Counted from the stretch's first letter, positions 34,064-43,550 are shown. The stretch is 64,000 bases of DNA from Thiotrichaceae bacterium (GCA_026991885.1 JALXAQ010000249.1:33553-97552), one strand, 5' to 3'. The notes: generated from the sequence alone by a model not told the origin. Program-made: numbers and translations.

Positions 34064-34570
34064 CTAAAGTTCCCAACGCGCTATCACTTGATAACGAGCA
34101 CCAATGGTAGATCGCACTAAACAAAAATCTTCCACCGACCATGCAATAGGTGCAACCGCCGGCAAGCTTTTAACGCGGGCGGCTTTACGCATCAAGGTCA
34201 GATGGGGTTTAAAGGGGCGAGGATCGGGAGAATAGCCACAGTCTTCTAAACCCATCGTCAGATTGTTGACTAAATTCTCCAAAGCCTCCGGTGTTTTGGT
34301 CGCGCCAAGCCATAAAATACGTGGTTTTGGCCAATAAGCTATTTTATCTAAAGACAGATCAAAACGTTCCCCTTGCACGGTTGCCGCAACTTGCTGCATA
34401 CACTGTTTAGTTGGCTTATCAACCTCACCGATAAATGCCAAAGTAATATGCCAATTTTCTTCAGGCATGATTTTACCGTTAATGCCTTGTGTGACTCTTT
34501 GAGTTTGTTCTTTGATGGCTTGACGTACATTTAAGTCTGGCCATAATGCAAAAAATAAGCGTTCTTTCAT
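34064..34570 (-). CDS. thpR: RNA 2',3'-cyclic phosphodiesterase (ThpR/LigT)
   Basis: A 168-residue 2H phosphoesterase. The two catalytic HxTx motifs are visible as HITL (about residues 41-44) and HLTL (about 122-125), and the N-terminus MKERLFFALWPD is typical of LigT/ThpR. The family hydrolyses 2',3'-cyclic phosphates on RNA; the cellular role is poorly defined. Length is normal. It lies 4 bp after the following unknown gene on the same strand, suggesting one transcript. Confidence 0.9.
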   Translation of the reverse strand: MKERLFFALWPDLNVRQAIKEQTQRVTQGINGKIMPEENWHITLAFIGEVDKPTKQCMQQVAATVQGERFDLSLDKIAYWPKPRILWLGATKTPEALENLVNNLTMGLEDCGYSPDPRPFKPHLTLMRKAARVKSLPAVAPIAWSVEDFCLVRSTIGARYQVIARWEL

Positions 34571-34574
34571 AAAC

Positions 34575-35879
34575 TTAGTCTCTTAACATTTTACCCGTTC
34601 CCCACGCCAGAGCATAATTATGAATGTCCCGAACCCATTCCAACATTGGCTGTTCGCTCCAATCTAAAGGATGCATGGGAATTGTGCCGGTGCGCCCATC
34701 AGATGTTTCAAGCTCACAATGGGGCTTGTGCAAGGGTGACGCTGACCAGGCTCTCAGTGGATTACGCACCAGCGGAATGCCGGCAACATTTGCCATTGCG
34801 ATACCTTCTATGGTCGTGAGATATTTGGCTTTGTTTTGACGAATCCCAGCATCAGCCGTCGTCGTGGGATCTAAAATAAAAGCATCTATACCATAAATAC
34901 CCGGCGTCACAATTAAATAATCAGGATGGGTTTCAGTCACATCTTTACAAATAAAACCGCTAGGATGTGTACGTCGTGATAATCTAGGCTCTATCCAAAT
35001 ACTGAGTTCTACGTCATTTTTATACAAACGAATTTCTCCCCCCAGAAACAGAGCACCTGTGGGATCCTCATGCCATATCCAGCCTAAGGATTCAAAGGCA
35101 GAGAGTAATTTAACCCCGCACCAGCGTTGATATAAATAGGGCGTATCAGCAATTTCTACCGTTCCATGTAACAAATTATGTAGAAAAGTTGGCAAGTACT
35201 CCTCTGGCTGTATCAATTGTTGAGCAAAGCGTCTTAAGCGAAGCCATGCCGAAGAGCGTGGATAAGGGTAGGGTAAGTTTGAAGATGCCACTAATTTTAA
35301 TTGCACAGTTCGCATCAAAGTCGAGCGAGCATGTTCTAATTTACTTTGTGCTTCATCTAAACGTGAACGCATGTTTAATAAGGTAGCACGATCATTTCGT
35401 GCATAGCTTGAGGAGCCTTGTTGTGTGATGAGAGAGTCATCAATATATTTAATAGTGCGTGTCTGTACTTTCTCTAAGGCGGTTTGCTGTAAATCAAGTA
35501 AATGGACTAACCAGCGCAAGGGGCGCGTATCAATTTCTACAACGGGTAAAGTACTAACCCAGTGAGCCGGCAAGAGACGTTTTTTCATATCTTGTTGATA
35601 ATCGCTGGGGCGACGTGAAAAAGTGGCCTGTCTAGGCGAAGGGGTGTAAGACAGCATGACTTTATGGGTGGCATCCGTCGTTTGTAATTCTGCTACCAGT
35701 TGCGGTATTAATCCGGTTAAAAACTCAATAGATTTTAATAAAGCAGTCGTACTTGCCACTGTCCCCATATCAGTGGATATTTGTTGTGTTGCTTGTAATC
35801 CAGGCAAGAGTAATTCTGAAGAAAATGTTTTCAAATCTTCGATTAATTGTTGGAGAAATGGATTCATTTTAATTATCAT
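34575..35879 (-). CDS. Hypothetical protein, possible PD-(D/E)XK-like C-terminus
   Basis: A 434-residue cytosolic protein of no family I can name with confidence; it vaguely recalls DUF2357-type proteins. The N-terminal half is helical with a coiled coil (LDEAQSKLEHARSTLMRTVQ, about 175-195). The C-terminal half has HPDYLIVTPG, YGIDAFILDPTTT and RQNKAKYLTTIEG, which could be the D...D/E-x-K core of a restriction-like nuclease; this is an inference from spacing only. The start may be at residue 5 (MNPFLQQ). It is followed by thpR with a 4-bp gap. Confidence 0.6.
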   Translation of the reverse strand: MIIKMNPFLQQLIEDLKTFSSELLLPGLQATQQISTDMGTVASTTALLKSIEFLTGLIPQLVAELQTTDATHKVMLSYTPSPRQATFSRRPSDYQQDMKKRLLPAHWVSTLPVVEIDTRPLRWLVHLLDLQQTALEKVQTRTIKYIDDSLITQQGSSSYARNDRATLLNMRSRLDEAQSKLEHARSTLMRTVQLKLVASSNLPYPYPRSSAWLRLRRFAQQLIQPEEYLPTFLHNLLHGTVEIADTPYLYQRWCGVKLLSAFESLGWIWHEDPTGALFLGGEIRLYKNDVELSIWIEPRLSRRTHPSGFICKDVTETHPDYLIVTPGIYGIDAFILDPTTTADAGIRQNKAKYLTTIEGIAMANVAGIPLVRNPLRAWSASPLHKPHCELETSDGRTGTIPMHPLDWSEQPMLEWVRDIHNYALAWGTGKMLRD

Positions 35880-36018
35880 ATAGTGTTTAAATTTCGTTTA
35901 ATTAATTTTGGTGTAAAAATTCAATTCAGCAATGGGGTTGCCAAAACGATAGCAATGACATGATATAATGTCATTTTTATCAGGTTTAATTGCTTATCAT
36001 TTTTTTTTAACCATCATT

Positions 36019-37173
36019 ATGACTACTAATCAAAGTGCCACTGTGGCATTAGCCAGTATTATGTCCATGCGTATGCTGGGCTTATTTATGATTTTCCCCG
36101 TTTTCGCACTTTATGCACAAGATTTACCCGGTGCAACTCCCCTCTTGGTAGGATTGGCGATAGGTATTTACGGCCTCACACAGGCTATTTTACAAATCCC
36201 TTTTGGGATGTTATCTGATCGTTTTGGACGTAAACCAATTATTTATATTGGTTTATTTCTATTCGCCCTGGGTAGTATCATGGCGGCGATGTCCACCTCG
36301 ATGACTGGTATTATTTTAGGTCGTGCCCTGCAAGGCTGTGGCGCGATTGCCTCAACGGTGTTAGCGCTGACGGCGGACTTGAGTCCTGAAGAGCATCGTA
36401 CCAAAGCAATGGCAATATTGGGTATAAGTATTGGTGCCTCATTTATTTTGGCACTGATTGCTGGTCCCTTATTATATCGCTGGATAGATGTGCCGGGCAT
36501 TTTTTGGCTCACAGCGGTGTTTGCTTTAGCTGGGATTATCATATTGCACTTTAAGGTGCCAGTGCCTTTAAATCACAAATTTCAGCGAGAGCCGGTGCCG
36601 TTTAAAAGCGTGTTGCAAGACACCCAATTGTTACGCTTGAATATTGGCATTTTAGTGCTACATTTGCTACTGACATCACTATTTGTCGTGTTGCCTATCG
36701 CATTAGTCAACACCCAACTTGAGCCAGCTCATCATTGGCAAGTTTATATATCTGTACTGATTGCCTCAATCATTGCCATGGTGCCTTTCATCATCATCGC
36801 AGAAAAATATCGCCACTTTAAAATCATCTTTGTCGGCGCAATCGTTCTATTGGGTTTATCTGAGCTTGGTTTGAGCTATTTAGTTGATAGCTTCATTGGA
36901 ATTGTTATCATGCTCTTTTTCTTTTTTACAGCGGTTAACTTTCTTGAGTCTAGCCTACCCTCCCTCATCAGTAAAATCGCACCGACGAAAAACCGGGGCG
37001 CGGCAATGGGCGTATATTCTAGTTCACAATTCTTTGGTGCATTTTTAGGCGGCCTTTTAGGTGGTTGGTTACATCAGCATTATAGTATCGGAGCCGTTTT
37101 TGCTTTTTGTGGCACCTTGACGCTGCTCTGGTTTATACTCGCTGTTACTATGCAAAGTCCACCTAAATCTTAA
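36019..37173 (+). CDS. MFS transporter, YajR-like
   Basis: A 384-residue major facilitator with 12 predicted helices. Motif A is clear in loop 2-3 (GMLSDRFGRKPI), and the first helices (ASIMSMRMLGLFMIFPVFALY) match YajR-type proton-driven exporters. It lacks the extra C-terminal ferredoxin-like domain of E. coli YajR. The ATG at 36019 is preferred: an upstream ATG at 35968 lies within a TATAAT (35964-35969) that looks like the gene's -10 box. Substrate unknown. The ssb gene follows 19 bp later. Confidence 0.87.
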   Translation: MTTNQSATVALASIMSMRMLGLFMIFPVFALYAQDLPGATPLLVGLAIGIYGLTQAILQIPFGMLSDRFGRKPIIYIGLFLFALGSIMAAMSTSMTGIILGRALQGCGAIASTVLALTADLSPEEHRTKAMAILGISIGASFILALIAGPLLYRWIDVPGIFWLTAVFALAGIIILHFKVPVPLNHKFQREPVPFKSVLQDTQLLRLNIGILVLHLLLTSLFVVLPIALVNTQLEPAHHWQVYISVLIASIIAMVPFIIIAEKYRHFKIIFVGAIVLLGLSELGLSYLVDSFIGIVIMLFFFFTAVNFLESSLPSLISKIAPTKNRGAAMGVYSSSQFFGAFLGGLLGGWLHQHYSIGAVFAFCGTLTLLWFILAVTMQSPPKS

Positions 37174-37192
37174 AAAATAAGAGGAATATGAG

Positions 37193-37699
37193 ATGTCTCG
37201 TGGCGTTAATAAAGTCATTTTAATAGGCCGATTGGGAAATGATCCCGATGTGCGATATACAGCAGCAGGGCTTGCTATAGCAAATATCAGCTTGGCTACC
37301 AACTTTTCTACTAAGGACAGACAAACGGGTGAGTGGCGAGAGGAGACTGAGTGGCACCGCGTTGTTTTTTTTGACCGCCAAGCTGAAATCGTCAAACAAT
37401 ATCTACAGAAAGGTTCACAAATCTATGTAGAAGGTAGTCTCCGCACGGAAAAATGGCAAGACAAAAATACGGGGCAAGATCGCTATACCACAAAAATCTA
37501 TGGCCGTGAGATGCAAATGTTAGGAAGTCGTGCGGATGGTGCTAATTATGGGGCGCCGGCACCGGGTGGCTCCCCATACCAACAGACCAATAATTATGGG
37601 GCTCCACCACAGCCCCCTGTGAATCAACAACCCACGCAAGCACCGGCACCCAGTACACCGCCTCCCCCCGACAATTTAGATGACGATGTACCATTTTAA
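37193..37699 (+). CDS. ssb: Single-stranded DNA-binding protein
   Basis: A 168-residue SSB. The OB-fold opens with [20 protein letters not shown] and continues with EWHRVVFF and [17 protein letters not shown] (about 1-110). A Gly/Pro/Gln-rich linker leads to the acidic tip DDDVPF that recruits replication and repair proteins. It coats single-stranded DNA in replication, recombination and repair. GAGG lies just upstream of the start. Confidence 0.97.
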   Translation: MSRGVNKVILIGRLGNDPDVRYTAAGLAIANISLATNFSTKDRQTGEWREETEWHRVVFFDRQAEIVKQYLQKGSQIYVEGSLRTEKWQDKNTGQDRYTTKIYGREMQMLGSRADGANYGAPAPGGSPYQQTNNYGAPPQPPVNQQPTQAPAPSTPPPPDNLDDDVPF

Positions 37700-37719
37700 T
37701 TAATGAAATGAGTAACAAC

Positions 37720-38307
37720 ATGAAAACTATCGTTTTGGCGAGTGGAAATCAGGGAAAATTACGTGAATTTGCCCAAATATTGGCAGCGTTTCAAGTTGTC
37801 CCCCAAAGCCAGTTTAATGTGCCTGATGTTGAGGAAACCGGGCTGAGTTTTGTTGAAAATGCTTTAATCAAAGCGCGAAATGCCGCTCAACATACCGGTT
37901 TGCCGGCCATATCAGATGATTCGGGCATTGAAATTGATGCCCTCAAAGGTGCGCCGGGGATTTATTCGGCTCGCTTTGCAGGTGTGGGGGCAAGCGATGA
38001 GGATAATAATCGCTTATTGTTGGATAAATTAAAAGCAGTGCCAGACGATCAACGCACAGCACGTTATCACTGTGTTATTGTTTATATGCACCATGCGAAT
38101 GATCCCATGCCATTGATTTGTCAGGGGACATGGGAAGGGCGGATTTTACAAGTGCCGCGTGGTGAAAATGGCTTTGGCTATGATCCGCTGTTTTATGTGC
38201 CTACTCATGATTGTGCATCAGCAGAGTTACCGCCTGCGGTTAAAAATCAGTTAAGTCATCGGGGGCAAGCTTTGCGGGCTTTACAAGCCGCTTTAAGGGT
38301 GTCTTGA
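37720..38307 (+). CDS. rdgB: Non-canonical purine NTP pyrophosphatase (RdgB/HAM1)
   Basis: A 195-residue Ham1-family enzyme that removes dITP, XTP and related nucleotides. SGNQGKLREF (about 7-16), TGLSFVENALIKARNAA, the catalytic SDDSGIEIDALKGAPGIYSARFAG and GENGFGYDPLFYVP are all present. MKTIVLASGN is the family start; an in-frame ATG at 37708 would add four residues. It follows ssb closely and is probably co-transcribed. Confidence 0.94.
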   Translation: MKTIVLASGNQGKLREFAQILAAFQVVPQSQFNVPDVEETGLSFVENALIKARNAAQHTGLPAISDDSGIEIDALKGAPGIYSARFAGVGASDEDNNRLLLDKLKAVPDDQRTARYHCVIVYMHHANDPMPLICQGTWEGRILQVPRGENGFGYDPLFYVPTHDCASAELPPAVKNQLSHRGQALRALQAALRVS

Positions 38308-38363
38308 AAGTTAAAAAATTAGAATGTTATAATGTTTGAGAATTTACTTAGGAGATAAAATAG

Positions 38364-38708
38364 ATGGCTTACGAAGTTAATGGCAAAACGATTGAGGCGA
38401 CTGAGAAGGGTTATTTGGTTAATGTGGATGACTGGAATGAAGAAGTGGCTAAGTTCATTGCGGCACAAGAGGGTATCGAGGAATTGACAGAACGCCACTG
38501 GGATATCATCAACTACCTGCGCGATGAATACATCAATAATGCTAGCAATCAACCGAATATGCGGAACATCGTCAAGGCTATGCAAAAGCTTTGGGATGAC
38601 AAGAAGGTGAATGCTAAGAGCCTTTATGAATTATTCCCTAAAAGCCCTGATAAACAAGGGACATTAGTGGCGGGCTTGCCAGAAAGTAAGCGTAAGGGTG
38701 GTTACTAA
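38364..38708 (+). CDS. DsrC/TusE-family protein lacking the C-terminal cysteines (RspA-type)
   Basis: A 114-residue member of the DsrC/TusE/RspA superfamily: VNGKTIEATEKGYLVNVDDW, LTERHWDIINYLRDEY and the LYELFPKSPDKQGTLVAGLP tail align end to end. The penultimate Cys shared by DsrC and TusE, and the second Cys of DsrC, are both missing (tail PESKRKGGY), and the whole protein has no Cys. Such forms have been called RspA and are not expected to relay sulfur. GGAG lies upstream of the start. It is not next to dsr or tus genes. Confidence 0.85.
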   Translation: MAYEVNGKTIEATEKGYLVNVDDWNEEVAKFIAAQEGIEELTERHWDIINYLRDEYINNASNQPNMRNIVKAMQKLWDDKKVNAKSLYELFPKSPDKQGTLVAGLPESKRKGGY

Positions 38709-38749
38709 GTCACATTAAATCAAATCAAAAAAATCCTATTGGATTGTAA

Positions 38750-38820
38750 GGGCAACCACAAGGGATTGCCCCTACAACGGTATGATGTAGGGGCAATCCT
38801 TTATGGTTGCCCCCGATGGC
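38750..38820. repeat. Family C facing pair
   Basis: GGGCAACCACAAGGGATTGC with CCCTAC, spacer, then GTAGGGGCAATCC and TTTATGGTTGCCCCCGATGG, ending 25 bp before the next start codon. Confidence 0.85.
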
Positions 38821-38844
38821 AGTGATTTAAAGGAGCAGATAGTC

Positions 38845-39450
38845 ATGTCTTATAGCGAATTCTCTCTCAAAAGAGTCAAAAAAGACTTTAATTTAACTGA
38901 AAAAAAAGTCAAATTATTTGATTCAGAAAATGAGATTGAGCCAAGTGATTGGTTAAAGCAAACCTTAGATCTGAGTTTAGAATTGGCACTCTCTTCATCT
39001 AGTGAAAAAGCCAGATCAGAATTTATTGTCGCTCCGATTTTGCTAGAACTGGAAAAAATAAATAATAAGTCTTTTTCAATTTTCTCAGGTGAAAATTTAG
39101 AAGCTGATTCTGAAAAAGGATTAAATGGTGAATGTGATTTTATTTTGTCCAAAGGTCCTATTTCAAGCACCATACAAGTGCCTATTTTTTCTTTAGTTGA
39201 AGCTAAAAAAAATGATGTCAAAGAAGGTTTAGGTCAATGTATTGCACAAATGCAGGGCGCAAAAATATTCACTCAAAATGAAGGGGCAGATTTTAACTTT
39301 ATTTATGGGTGTGTGACGACAGGTGAAACTTGGCAGTTCATGAGGCTTGAGAATGATATTTTATTAATGGATATTCGTCGATATTACATAAACGAGCTTG
39401 GAAAATTGCTCTGGGTATTTCAATATATTATTGATTCATTTAATTCATGA
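38845..39450 (+). CDS. Hypothetical protein with restriction-endonuclease-like core
   Basis: A 201-residue protein. GECDFILSKG, a strand VPIFSLVEAKK and the following helix GLGQCIAQMQGAKIF give a D-x12-15-E-x-K pattern typical of PD-(D/E)XK nucleases. The N-terminal 60 residues are charged and helical (SEKARSEFIVAPILLELEK). Similar proteins are often annotated as hypothetical. The start at 38845 has AAAGGAG upstream. Its stop overlaps the acpS start by 4 bp (ATGA), which is odd for an accessory nuclease and couples it to a housekeeping gene. Confidence 0.7.
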   Translation: MSYSEFSLKRVKKDFNLTEKKVKLFDSENEIEPSDWLKQTLDLSLELALSSSSEKARSEFIVAPILLELEKINNKSFSIFSGENLEADSEKGLNGECDFILSKGPISSTIQVPIFSLVEAKKNDVKEGLGQCIAQMQGAKIFTQNEGADFNFIYGCVTTGETWQFMRLENDILLMDIRRYYINELGKLLWVFQYIIDSFNS

Positions 39451-39821
39451 TAATAGGTTTAGGTATAGACATCGCCGATCAAATCCGTATCCAGGAGGGC
39501 ATCAAAAAATATGGTGACAAATTTTTGCAGCGCATTTTCACAGCGCAAGAAATCGCCTCGTGTCAGCGTTATCACTATCCGGTTGAACATTACGCCGGCA
39601 AATTTGCGGTCAAAGAAGCGTTTATGAAAGCCATCGGAACTGGCTTAACGCAAAATGTGACTTTTAAAGATATTGAAGTCCTTAACCGAGACAGCGGCGC
39701 ACCGTATGTGACGATATACGGTGCGGCGGCAGAGATTGCATCAGGATTGGGGGTAAGCAATGTCCATGTCAGTTTATCTCATTCGGCGGAGATTGCAGCG
39801 GCAGTGGTGGTATTAGAATGA
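39447..39821 (+). CDS. acpS: Holo-[acyl-carrier-protein] synthase
   Basis: A 124-residue AcpS, which transfers 4'-phosphopantetheine from CoA to acyl carrier protein. The metal-site Asp is in GLGIDIADQIRI (family usually has GxDIVEI), and the second motif FAVKEAFMKAIGTG carries the catalytic Glu and Lys. The C-terminal HVSLSHSAEIAAAVVVLE is typical. Length is normal. In many relatives acpS follows pdxJ; here it follows the nuclease-like gene. Confidence 0.94.
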   Translation: MIIGLGIDIADQIRIQEGIKKYGDKFLQRIFTAQEIASCQRYHYPVEHYAGKFAVKEAFMKAIGTGLTQNVTFKDIEVLNRDSGAPYVTIYGAAAEIASGLGVSNVHVSLSHSAEIAAAVVVLE

Positions 39822-39825
39822 GCGC

Positions 39826-41106
39826 CTAAAAACGTAGATTTTTTTTAGCCAATCTATATCCCGCCGCTTCCCAGCCCTTAACACCAAGCCTATAGGAAAT
39901 AACATTTCGATAACCCATCTGCCTAGCAGTCTGTGTGCTTAACTCACAGGTTTCATGCCAACAATAAAAAATAAGCACAGTGTTTTTATCTTTTGGAAGT
40001 CGAGCTTTGTTGCTCTCAAACTGAGAAAAAGGAATAGAAATAGCCGTTGGAATATGCCCTTTTTTATAGTCGTTCTCCTCTCTCGCATCAATTAAAACAT
40101 AATCAGAATGAGCACCTCGAATAAATTCGAGCAACTTATCAGTACCAATAATATCATTGGCAGGGCGATTCTTCTGGTGTTTTTGTCGGTGCAATTTTGC
40201 AATCAGACGACTTTTTTTCTGTAAATCAATCTGTTCTTCATAAATACTATAGCCATCTTTCTCGACTTTCACTGAATGTAAACCAGGCGCGAGCCATAAA
40301 TCTAAACGTGTGCTCCCCTTATATTCGCCATCCACATAAACTTTGTCATTGTAGACATTAGAACGTATGCTCAGCAAAACTTTTGGTTTGGTGACAACCA
40401 ATTTTTGCCCTGCTTTTTGCCAACCCGCAACACCAATGGCGTAAGTGAAAACATTTTCGTAACCCGCCTCTTTGGCGGCTTTGGCAGCACTTAAAGCACA
40501 TTCTTCATTCCAACAATAGAAGATAAGCAACTTACTTTTGTCTTTTAGAAGTTTTTTGCCAGAAACCGCCGTTGGAATATGACCTTTGTCATAATCTTTC
40601 TCCGCTCGGGCATCAATTAAGAGATATTCTGAGGGATAGTCTTGAATAATCTTGACTAAAGTGTCCGTTCCAATATCTTTGATCGCTTTATTTTCTCGAA
40701 CCGCGAGAATATCTACAGAGGCACAGACTTTTCTAGTATCGCAATTGGTAATCTCCCATGAACCGTCTACATTTCGTCGAAATAAAAAATTATCTGGCGG
40801 ATAAGAGGGAAGAGGTTTTTTGGTACGCCCATCAATGGGATCAAAGCCCATGATAACCAGTCCCAGTTTGGTATCTTGCGAACTCATCGATTGTATGACA
40901 GTTTCGGTTGTCTTAGACTTAGCGTTAAAAAACCTGACAACGAACTGCCCGCTACAACCACTCATATGCAGTGTGCCTTCAAAAACGTTTACGCCCATCA
41001 CCCAACGTAGATCAATGCTACTATGTATGGGAACAGAACATTCATTAGCATAAGTTATGCCACTTAGACTCAGCAATAGGAGAGCCATCAGTTTTTTGAG
41101 CATCAT
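39826..41106 (-). CDS. Exported double-rhodanese protein with PEGA domain
   Basis: A 426-residue protein with a signal peptide (MMLKKLMALLLLSLSGITYA), an N-terminal beta domain, a first rhodanese domain (about 145-245, active-loop FYCWNEECAL), a PEGA domain (VLLSIRSNVYNDKVYVDGEY, about 250-315) and a second rhodanese domain (about 325-425, FYCWHETCEL). Both loops have a CxxxxC pair where classical rhodaneses have one Cys, which may allow disulfide or persulfide chemistry. A periplasmic role in sulfur transfer is inferred. The start at 41106 is set by GAGGAG seven bases upstream. Confidence 0.82.
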   Translation of the reverse strand: MMLKKLMALLLLSLSGITYANECSVPIHSSIDLRWVMGVNVFEGTLHMSGCSGQFVVRFFNAKSKTTETVIQSMSSQDTKLGLVIMGFDPIDGRTKKPLPSYPPDNFLFRRNVDGSWEITNCDTRKVCASVDILAVRENKAIKDIGTDTLVKIIQDYPSEYLLIDARAEKDYDKGHIPTAVSGKKLLKDKSKLLIFYCWNEECALSAAKAAKEAGYENVFTYAIGVAGWQKAGQKLVVTKPKVLLSIRSNVYNDKVYVDGEYKGSTRLDLWLAPGLHSVKVEKDGYSIYEEQIDLQKKSRLIAKLHRQKHQKNRPANDIIGTDKLLEFIRGAHSDYVLIDAREENDYKKGHIPTAISIPFSQFESNKARLPKDKNTVLIFYCWHETCELSTQTARQMGYRNVISYRLGVKGWEAAGYRLAKKNLRF

Positions 41107-41235
41107 CACTTGACTCCTCATTTGTCAAAAATTAAAAAATCCATCATTTTAAATGATTAACCATAATCAGTCTGCTTGTCAAGTGAGGAGTAAGCTTTTC
41201 GGAGTCCACCTTCGGTTTGGACGAGGAGGAAAAAT

Positions 41236-42003
41236 ATGAAACAATTAAAAAGTATCGTTGTTATCCCCGCACGTCTCGCCTCGACGCGCTTACCGAATAA
41301 AGTACTTGCCGACATTGGAGGACATCCGATGCTTTGGCATATTTATCAACGCTGCCTGCAAGCCTCAAAAGTGAGCGAAGTACATATTGCGACGGATGCT
41401 GAAAAAGTGGTAAAAGCAGTACAAAATTGGGGTGGCAAAGTCTGGATGACAGACACAAATTGTACCTCTGGTACAGAGCGCATCGTCTCTATTTTAGATA
41501 ACTTGGACTGTGATATTATTATTAATGTACAAGGCGATCAACCACTGATTGAGCCGACACTCATTAATCAACTGATTGAAATATTTGAAAAAAAGAATCC
41601 AATGCCTGATATTGTAACCCCGGCTTGCCCTATCGACAATGAAAAAATTTTTGACCCGAATCTTGTCAAAATCACCCGACGACATGATGGCTATGCCCTT
41701 TACTTTTCACGCAACCCGCTCCCTTATGTCCGCGATGTGAAAACAGAAAATTGGCCTCAAACTACCCCATTTTTGGGCCATATTGGCATCTACGGTTATC
41801 AGCGGCAAGTGCTTGAAACCTATCATTCACTGCCTAAAAGTCCTTTAGAGGAAGCGGAAAAATTAGAACAACTGCGTTTTCTTCAAGCCGGCAAAAGTAT
41901 TTTTACCTTTGTCACCTCCAACTACCCGAGTTCCGTTGATACCGCTGCCGATTTAGAGCGGGTACGTGCTAGGATTGTTAGCTCATCCAACAACAACAAA
42001 TAA
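41236..42003 (+). CDS. kdsB: 3-deoxy-manno-octulosonate cytidylyltransferase
   Basis: A 255-residue KdsB, which activates Kdo as CMP-Kdo for lipopolysaccharide synthesis. [20 protein letters not shown] (substrate and CTP binding), [11 protein letters not shown] (metal Asp) and [15 protein letters not shown] with the [13 protein letters not shown] motif are all present. GAGGAGG precedes the start. It lies downstream of a palindrome B-like block and upstream of an unknown membrane protein. Confidence 0.96.
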   Translation: MKQLKSIVVIPARLASTRLPNKVLADIGGHPMLWHIYQRCLQASKVSEVHIATDAEKVVKAVQNWGGKVWMTDTNCTSGTERIVSILDNLDCDIIINVQGDQPLIEPTLINQLIEIFEKKNPMPDIVTPACPIDNEKIFDPNLVKITRRHDGYALYFSRNPLPYVRDVKTENWPQTTPFLGHIGIYGYQRQVLETYHSLPKSPLEEAEKLEQLRFLQAGKSIFTFVTSNYPSSVDTAADLERVRARIVSSSNNNK

Positions 42004-42015
42004 AAATAAACTTCA

Positions 42016-43398
42016 ATGAATATTTTGAAAGCGTTATTATCGAATGTACATCGCATCGGATTGAGAGTGCTTAAAACGCTATTTCGGATGATGAATTGGA
42101 TATTTACCATAGGCTTTATCATTTTTGGTTTAGTTTTGTTAGTGACTCCCTTGAATGCGGGTATTATTTTCATAATCGTTGGCATAGTCATTTCACCACA
42201 TTTCATTGATTTTATTGAAGATAAATTCAATGTGACGGTGGCCGCGAGTAGCCAAATGATAATCGCTTTATTAGGCATTGTAACAGCCATTGTATCGTTC
42301 AATTATGAAGACCCCCTTTTAGTAGGCTTATTGATACAAAATGCTTGGATAGAATCTGAAAACCAAGGTGATCAATTCCAAGCCTATATTGAAAGAGCAG
42401 AAATGAAAAAGAAAAAAAAAACATTTCTAGCCATGCGCGAAGAACGACTTGCCGAATTGCAAACTTTGTACGACAACGGTCAAGATCAAAGCCTTATCAT
42501 TCAAGGTATGCCTTATGTCAAATTTGACAATCAGATAGCACAATGGGTTGAAAATGCTAAAAAAAGATTGAAAAAGGAACGGATCAAGAGGGCACTCAAT
42601 ATAGTGCCTGAACTGATAAAAGCGGAGCAATACGGAGAAGCCTACCAACTGGCAAGTTCGTTAAATGCGCCTGAACTACAAGCACTTGTAGCCGAGAGCA
42701 AACAAGCCCTTGATAAAGAGGTTGCGAATTTACGCGCTTTGTATATGAAGGGCAATTATGACGCGCTTATCAATACCGAATTGTCTCATATTGAAACCGA
42801 TTGCCGGGTGAAAAGACTGGTGAATGATGCTAAAAAAGCAAAGGCTCTTCAAAAGATAAATCAATTGATGAAAGCGCATCAGTATGAAAAAACAATCGCA
42901 TTTGTCAAGCAATCTGAGTACGCTCATCATCCTGATTTTCAGAAATTGATTAAAAAAGCCCAAGGCGAACTGAATCAGGCGACCGAAAAAAAGATTTTGG
43001 CTAGCTTAAAAAAGCTATCATCAAAGCAAATAAAAGCTAATTTAAGAGAATATACAGAATTAGTAAGACTTTTTCCAGACAATAAAAAGTACCAAGACAA
43101 GTTAAAATATTACAAAAAAGCACTTGCCAAACAAAGAAAGCTACCCTCTCTTTTGATCACAGCAAAAGAATATGAGGACAAATGGCCTTTTACGGTTTCC
43201 AAAGGAGAATTAGAATGTATGCCACCAGGCATTGTCACATTTAATGTCAATGACAACATTTACGCGCTAAATGATTTAGCGAGTTTCTTAGCGAGTGCGC
43301 GTGGGTATAAAAACCTTGAAGAAATTCGGAACCCGTCAGTAGATTTGAGCCTTTTTAAGGAAAAAGGCTTAAAATTATGTGAACAGCCACGACGTTAA
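42016..43398 (+). CDS. Membrane protein with DUF2511-like C-terminus
   Basis: A 460-residue protein. Two or three N-terminal transmembrane helices (about 25-55 and 75-95) are followed by a long Lys-rich helical region (about 130-370) of TPR-like or spectrin-like repeats. The last 80 residues, [20 protein letters not shown] through [22 protein letters not shown], match the DUF2511 (YebY-like) pattern with its paired Cys. The combination is one I do not know. It starts 12 bp after kdsB and may be co-transcribed. Function unknown. Confidence 0.72.
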   Translation: MNILKALLSNVHRIGLRVLKTLFRMMNWIFTIGFIIFGLVLLVTPLNAGIIFIIVGIVISPHFIDFIEDKFNVTVAASSQMIIALLGIVTAIVSFNYEDPLLVGLLIQNAWIESENQGDQFQAYIERAEMKKKKKTFLAMREERLAELQTLYDNGQDQSLIIQGMPYVKFDNQIAQWVENAKKRLKKERIKRALNIVPELIKAEQYGEAYQLASSLNAPELQALVAESKQALDKEVANLRALYMKGNYDALINTELSHIETDCRVKRLVNDAKKAKALQKINQLMKAHQYEKTIAFVKQSEYAHHPDFQKLIKKAQGELNQATEKKILASLKKLSSKQIKANLREYTELVRLFPDNKKYQDKLKYYKKALAKQRKLPSLLITAKEYEDKWPFTVSKGELECMPPGIVTFNVNDNIYALNDLASFLASARGYKNLEEIRNPSVDLSLFKEKGLKLCEQPRR

Positions 43399-43412
43399 GA
43401 TTTATCAAGGAA

Positions 43413-43434
43413 GTCCAAGATAAATATTGGACTT
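43413..43434. repeat. Palindrome A copy
   Basis: GTCCAAGATAAATATTGGAC then TT, a one-base variant, in the gap before the HNH gene. Confidence 0.8.
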
Positions 43435-43550
43435 CTAGCAAAGACTCGACGCATTCGGTCTTTGGTAGATTCACCCTCTCTGTTAGAGTGCTATTGTTAG
43501 CGTTTGTTAGCATAAATTAATCGGTATGTTTGATAAATGAAAAATGAAAA

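Noticed and set aside
36243..36542. A 99-codon minus-strand frame inside the MFS gene
   Set aside because: It is a shadow of a strongly supported membrane transporter gene.
38803..38844. A longer N-terminus (MVAPDGSDLKEQIV) for the nuclease-like protein
   Set aside because: Those codons translate a family C repeat; the internal ATG at 38845 has AAAGGAG upstream.
43435..43550. Possible tRNA or small RNA before the HNH gene
   Set aside because: No cloverleaf or T-arm (GGTTCGA) could be formed; only AT-rich sequence with ATGAAAA repeats is present.
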